Below are positions 58,893 through 64,000 of a stretch of 64,000 nucleotides of DNA, piece by piece. Source of the stretch: Petunia secreta. Taxonomy: Eukaryota > Streptophyta > Magnoliopsida > Solanales > Solanaceae. The position numbers and the translations under genes are program-made. The notes under the pieces are model-generated. The model had not been told where the DNA came from, did no database searches, and worked only from the letters and a program-made list of their open reading frames with translations. How positions within the stretch are numbered: the first letter of the stretch is position 1; each line of letters begins with the position of its first letter. The stretch lies in contig JARKIP010000065.1 of NCBI GenBank assembly GCA_029990175.1, positions 26,452,501-26,516,500 of the forward strand, in the 5' to 3' direction.

Positions 58893-59272
58893 CCGGGGCA
58901 AAGTGCATGAATAGCCACTTTTGCCAGTGGTCTTTGGTTTGAAGCCAATTTTTTTAGTAGTTTTACATGAGAGGCCACTTTTTGGAACTTCAATTCTTGT
59001 GGGCTGATGTTCAAACCTTGTGGGCTGAACTTCATGCCTAAGGTATAAAGTTCAATTTCAACCCGCAAGGGCTGAACTTTTAGGCATAGATGCGTAAACT
59101 TCAACCCTTGTGGGCTAAAGTTGAACTTCAACCCTTGTGGTATGAAGTAGTGGTTTGAAGTTCCGCCTACCATGATTGAAGTTCCAAAAAGTGGCCTCTC
59201 ATACAAAATCAATAAAAAGAGTGACCTCAAAGCAAAGAACAGTGGCAAAACTGGCCTTTGAGCGATTTTTTT
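58893..59272. mobile_element. Foldback MITE-like element in element C LTR
   Basis: Arms of about 85 bp at 58911-58998 and 59172-59258 are inverted repeats of each other (left gagaggccactttttggaac, right gttccaaaaagtggcctctc). An 8-bp direct repeat acgtgata flanks it (58885-58892 and 59273-59280), as for hAT-type insertions. The centre repeats cttgtgggctgaa-type phrases in both orientations. Confidence 0.72.
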
Positions 59273-59771
59273 ACGTGATAGTGAGGTTTTAAGGTTGAAT
59301 TCTGTAAATGTCCTTACTCTTAATATAAACTTACCTTTTAGCCTTGCTATTGTTAAATTAGAATGTATTTTATTAGAATTGTACTTCCAGTTCACACATT
59401 ATCCTATACTTTAGACATTGACCATATCGAGAATAGTTCGGCATTTTCTAGCGTAGCTACCTTATTTTACATGGTTGGTTTACATTTTGAACCATAATCC
59501 CAAAAAATACAAATTTGGTCAGCAACCACCTTTCGTGGGACTCGAAAAAAATGCTTAAAACCTTTTCCCCGAGTCGTAAGGACTTCTTACTTAGAAACTC
59601 ATGTTAAGCAAGCCTATCTGGAGTTAACTTTAGCAACTTAGACACAAATAGGTGTCCTAATACGCCTAGTAAAAAAATATGTTAGGTGGCGACTCCAAAA
59701 CCAACTCAAACGAGTTACCTAGTCGAACCCGACCTTCGATCTCAATCAGCTCAAAAAAAGGGGTGTCGATA

Positions 59772-59791
59772 GAATGACGACTCTGCTGGGA
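59772..59791 (+). other. Primer binding site of element C
   Basis: gaatgacgactctgctggga, the counterpart of 9723-9742 in B with three or four changes. Confidence 0.68.
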
Positions 59792-61340
59792 ACTATTTAA
59801 ACTTCTAACCACAACGGATTTGAAATTTGGGATATTTTGCCTCTATATTTTTCACATTATTATGCTAGTATCGTTATTACTTATTATCATTGCTATTGTT
59901 ATTATTATTGTTATTATTCGAGACTAACTTCTTCTTCTTCTTCTTCTTCTTTTTTTTTTTTTGTATTTTCGTTATTATTTTTTGTGTGGATGATGCCTTT
60001 ATGAATTTCATTTAACATTCTTTTACTTTTTATGCATTTTAATTGACATTCTCCTCATTAAAAGCTCACTCATGCGACGTTGTAAAAAGTGGTTGCGTCT
60101 ATTTGACGACCGTTCTCACTCCTTCAAAGCGCCTCTTGGAAAAGTTTTGGGATTGGTCGAGTCCGTGGTACAAACAACTGTCCTTAACTTTTTTCACTTC
60201 CAAACTGTCCGTTTGGAAAAATCTTGTCTAAACCCACTCTTAGAAAGCTTTGTAAGGAGAATGCATCACATTCCATGCTTTAAAGGCTTCCAAATCCTCC
60301 CCGATTTAAAATCCCTTATCAACATTTTCATTTCATGATTCTTTTTCACATTGTTGTTATTATTTGGAATGCCGTTATTATTCTTGCTTGATTTATTCCA
60401 TTTTTTCGAGACTAATTTGTTTCTTTTATTTTACATTTTTTCTTTCTTTTTTGTGAACTATTTTTATTTATAAATATCATTCCGCTCATACCGTTCGCCA
60501 CTCCTGGCAACTTAAAAATTGTGCGTTTAAAAATATTGGTTACATGGATCTTACGATCACCTTTACCTTACAAAATACTCTTTACGAGGAACGGCTTGGA
60601 ATTCAGTTGGTCTGTGGTACAACCAACAATTCTAGACATTCCCGCTCCCTAGTTGTTTACTTGGGAGGATAAAAAAAGCCTGGTATAACCCAACTCTTAG
60701 TGGAGACGCTGCCTATGTTTCATGCATCAGGTCATTACTAGGAAGTGGCGACTTCGACTTATGTTTAAGTCTTTAGTTAACTGTGTCTAAAACAAACCGA
60801 TTAACCCCAAGGAATGCTTGGACATGACTATGTGTGCATTACTTTTAAGATTAAACATGCTGGATGTGGACCATTTATTTTTAAATGGTTAGAAGTAGTC
60901 TGCATTCAATGTCATTCAAAAGCACAAAGGGTAACCGAAAAGGTATAAAAAGCCCAAATTAAAGCAGAGACAATTGTTTGATAAATGGAATGACACATAA
61001 CGCACGTTTATCTTTTAAGCATTATATAAACCTAGAAAGACTTAAAATCCTCGGCATGTTAAACGTCTAGTAGAAACCTTGTCCAAACATTAAAAAGGGT
61101 CCTAACCCGAGAAGACACACTTTTCATTTAATTTGTTGCATCAATCTTAAAGTAGTTTATGCCAACTGCCGATCATTTGCTTAATGCATAAAAGGCTTTG
61201 AAAATGACGCACTTGGTACCAAATAACTTTCAAATCAACATTAGGCTCACCTCTGGCATGAAGAGGACTTTTGCATTATAGGACGCATTTTATTTGTTAA
61301 ACGTGAATTTTATTGTTGCTTTAGATTTCCTTCTACTTAA
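59792..61340 (+). other. Leader of element C
   Basis: Non-coding. It has a (CTT)n/T tract at 59929-59961 and leader blocks shared with B (ctcctggcaac at 60501; ggtcctaacccgagaag at 61099; ctcacctctggcatgaagagg at 61248). Confidence 0.65.
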
Positions 61341-62540
61341 GTGAACCCATTCGCATGTCCTGATTGTTTCATATCCCTAGCTCAAAGAGCATTCAAAGAG
61401 TTATTAGAAGGCAATAAGGATGTGGGAAGCGAGGAGAATCCACCAAATGTTACAAAGGTGTATGCTCAACAACCAGAGATTGACATAGTGACAAAACTTT
61501 CGTTATACGATGGAACCCAAAATATTTATGTACATTTGGGAGCGTATCTTGACCAACTAGTAAGTATGAAACTCGACGATGAACTCAAAAGTAAACTATT
61601 TGTTAAGACACTTATAGGGTCGGCATTGATTTGGTAAATCGAGCAAGACACAAGCAAATGGAATTCTTGTAGTGACTTGGTCAAAGGGTTTATCAACCGA
61701 TATGGATCCCATAGCGACAATAGTACATGCAATAGCCTGCTTAAAAGGAAAAGAGCAATAGAACCAATCTCTGAAAAGGTCTTAGGTAACAATTTAACTA
61801 AAGCACAACCTAAGGATATGCACGTTGCAAAGAAACGAAAAGCTATCATTGCTAAAGCCTCAAACACTATCACACTATCTATCAATAACCAAGCCATCAT
61901 TCTCTTACATGAATCACCAGTTGTTCTATTTATGAAACTGAAGTCTATCAAGATGCTGCAACCACAATGTGGAGAAGTTTTTACCCCACTATCCCCTCAC
62001 TTTGATTCAACCAAATATTATGCAATTCACTCAAACATACCAGGTCATGACACGAATGAGTGTATTGCTCTACGAAAAGAGATACACAGCTTATTGGAAA
62101 GTGGCAAGATAGTCGAGGTGCCAAAGGGAAAATCTCAGCTTATGTGCTGCTAAGCTCTAATCTTTAAACCAATACTAGAAGTTTTCACACAGTTAACCAA
62201 ATTTCTTATCAAAAGCCAGCAAATAGCACTATGAATTCCTCTATTGATGCTCCTCGCAAATTCACTCCTATTAGACGATCATATGCAAGTCTATATGAAA
62301 GGTTGAAAGATGCAGGAATGGTGTACCTCGTTGGAAGGAGAATCGATAAGGAACCCTAAAAAGCAGATATGAAAAAATCGTGTGTTTACCATTCAAGCAT
62401 GCTGGGGCATGATATTGAAAAATAATTTTCTTTTACAAAAAGATCGAAGAGTTAATCAAGTCTGGGCAAATAGGGATTGAAGATGCTAATGACCAAGCCA
62501 TTGAAGATGACCAGGCACTCACGAAAGCAGTAGTTTAAGG
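61341..62540 (+). pseudogene. First gag of element C, decayed
   Basis: 61341-61637 reads LSLYDGTQNIYVHLGAYLD and KLFVKTLIGSALIW, the Tat-type capsid core (compare B 14726 on), then a TAA. 61677-62153 continues KGFINRYGSHSDN and ends with the nucleocapsid-type motif HSNIPGHDTNECIALRKEI. A second such C-terminal piece follows (62233-62540): FTPIRRSYASLYERLKDAG and YHSSMLGHDIEK, with stops. Confidence 0.72.
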
Positions 62541-63390
62541 ACAGACATTCGAGTACAAGAAGAGCACTTTCAAGTTGCACCATCTTTGGAGACATTTGTT
62601 TTACTTTCTAGCAAGCCTTATGGCACATGTTTTTAAGATTCTGTCTTTATGTATTTTGAACTACGCTAGACCTGATTCCTATCAGTGGCAGGATACATAG
62701 GCAGCCCATACCAGGTTCGATCCTTTTATAATTTAAAAAAACATCTATGCTCAATAAGGAAAGTTGGTGCAAAGTTTGAAATGCATCAGTTGGTTGACAA
62801 GTATATCTTCAAGAATACACCGGGATCACGACAGACAAATTTGTAAAGGAAACGGTGATTGCACCCAAGACCTTAGTGTTCGACTAGAGCCGACCTCCCT
62901 TATGGTCAAACGACGTCCAACCATTTCCTTAGCCTTGCACACTTTATCACAACATCCTTAGCAATTTTCCGCCGACATCACTAATCTATTAGCTAAGCAA
63001 GCAGCGATCGTTCAACCAAATCCTTGCTTTGATTGCTACATAAAGCACTCTGGCAACATCTCGTAATCCCTGTACGATTGCTCTGATTCAAGCGTTAACC
63101 TGTCATCTGCGGCCTGTGCACTCTCTTAGCCCTATATTTGACTTTTATATGTATTTTTGCTTCAAACTTTACAATGTACTAAATCTTTTTTTGTGTATCT
63201 TTTCACTTTATTAAGGTTTCTAGCATTTAAACACCAAAACTGGTCGAGAATCTGCATTAAAAAGAAGCTCAGATGACAAGCCAAGATGAAACATTTCTAG
63301 AACAAAGTCTTCTGAGCCGCAAACATATGACACCGAGAGAAATGAGATTCAACAGAATATTTTAGGCAAATCAAGCAATCTCGATTCTAC
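62541..63390 (+). other. Non-coding stretch with post-pol block in element C
   Basis: 62640-62735 (tttgaactacgctagacctgattcctat...ggcagccca) matches what follows pol in B (24905-24980), although no pol precedes it here. The remainder is leader-like with no coding. Confidence 0.6.
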
Positions 63391-64000
63391 TACTATGCAA
63401 GTTGTGGTGATAGACAAGCAGAACTAGCTGGCAGTATACCCACACAAAAAACATAGAAAAGATATCCAACCAAATGAACATGAAGGTTTAAAGGAAAAGC
63501 TTCCCAATTTGATGAAAGTCGTGGAAAAAGAGATGAGCTCAAAGAACAACCAAGGTCTAAGGTATGAAGACTTATGCTTGCATCCAAATCTTGAGTTACC
63601 TCCTAGGTACAAAATTTTGAAATTCAACGCTTTTGATGGAAAAGGGAACCCATTCTCTTACTTGAAAGACTACTGAAGAAGGCTAATAGGAGCTGGACAC
63701 AATGAGGCCATCCAAATGCAATTGTTCGTCCAAAGCTTATCTGGATTAGCAGTCACTTGGTACACCAAACAAGATTTTAGCAAATGGCATACCTGGGAAG
63801 ATATGGCCTGAGATTTTGTGGAGCAGTAGAAATTCAACATCCAGAAGGATTCGCACCTACATGACATGTACAAAGTTAAAAGAATACAACACGAGTCTTT
63901 TGAAGAATATGCTAATCGATGGAGAATTAAAGCTTCAAAGATAAACCCTATTTTACCTGAGGAAGAGTTAATTTCAACCTTCATCTAGATCCAAGAATGG
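63391..64000 (+). pseudogene. Second gag of element C (partial)
   Basis: From about 63480: KVVEKEMSSKNNQGLRYEDL, then ILKFNAFDGKGNPFSYLKDY, a stop at 63674, RRLIGAGHNEAIQMQLFVQSL, WYTKQDFSKWHTWEDMA, further stops, and FEEYANRWRIKASKI to the window end. This is the same Gag core as at 61490, so gag occurs twice. It continues past the window. Confidence 0.75.

Larger units (their letters stand above)
55320..59771 (+). repeat. 5' LTR of element C (4.45 kb)
   Basis: Starts TGTTGACACC, ends ggtgtcgata next to the PBS. It shares the TATA region, the cacctttcgtgggactc block (59529) and end motifs with the B LTR but is strongly diverged. Contains a MITE (58893-59272) and a (TA)n tract at 58471-58498. 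No coding. Confidence 0.82.
55320..64000 (+). mobile_element. Element C: Ogre-type gypsy element, runs off the window
   Basis: Begins TGTTGACACCAAATTTTG like B, within A3's integrase terminus (left flank agact). A 4.45 kb LTR, a B-like PBS and leader, and gag pieces follow. No DUF7745-like ORF1 is seen between the leader and the first gag. The right end is beyond 64000. Confidence 0.85.

Noticed and set aside
58880..59395. 171-codon minus-strand ORF
   Set aside because: Spans the foldback MITE; repeated GLKF-type peptides come from its internal repeats.

Overview
This is plant nuclear DNA: AT-rich, with one intact single-exon host gene in a dense stack of nested LTR retrotransposons. The Ty3/gypsy families and LTR ends look like those of Solanaceae (nightshade family); that placement is my inference from family resemblance and was not searched. 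I saw no rRNA, tRNA or CRISPR features.

Layout. (1) 1-31055: element A, a Ty3/gypsy chromovirus-type element (CRM-like by polyprotein layout). Its 5' LTR is cut by the window start. Its integrase coding region is split at 6074 by element B, and it resumes at 29946 and ends in a 3' LTR at 31055. (2) 6075-29945: element B, a 23.9 kb Tat/Ogre-type gypsy element with about 3.6 kb LTRs. It has two tandem diverged copies of an extra ORF (DUF7745-like), gag, protease plus G-patch, RT, two RNase H domains and a broken integrase. (3) 20364-24447: element E, a minus-strand gypsy fragment (gag plus 5' LTR) lying inside B's integrase; the integrase core and the rest of E are missing. (4) 31378-33165, minus: a complete NFD4/nodulin-like MFS transporter gene, the only host gene I can support, with unannotatable flanks to 37176. 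(5) 37177-44705: element A2, a full-length relative of A with both LTRs and a pol frame that runs into the 3' LTR. (6) 45326-53039, minus: element D, a gag-only gypsy element of E's family with a perfect 5 bp target duplication (TCTGG), inserted into an older opposite-oriented LTR of a related family (F). (7) 54215-55319: a truncated Stowaway-like MITE and the 3' end of a third A-type element (A3, minus). (8) 55320-64000: element C, Ogre-type like B, with a 4.45 kb LTR that carries a foldback MITE, then a leader and two separate gag stretches; it runs off the window.

Relative age from LTR pairs compared by eye: A about 9% diverged, D about 8% (short sample), B about 5%, A2 about 3%. This agrees with B having landed in A. 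None of the autonomous elements is intact: stops, frameshifts, a mutated RT YxDD box in A2, and a lost protease active site and integrase core in B. Many lesions are C-to-T or G-to-A transitions, as expected for methylated, silenced DNA. Splice-acceptor-like tracts precede ORF1a, ORF1b, gag and RT in B, which suggests an unusually splice-dependent expression plan.
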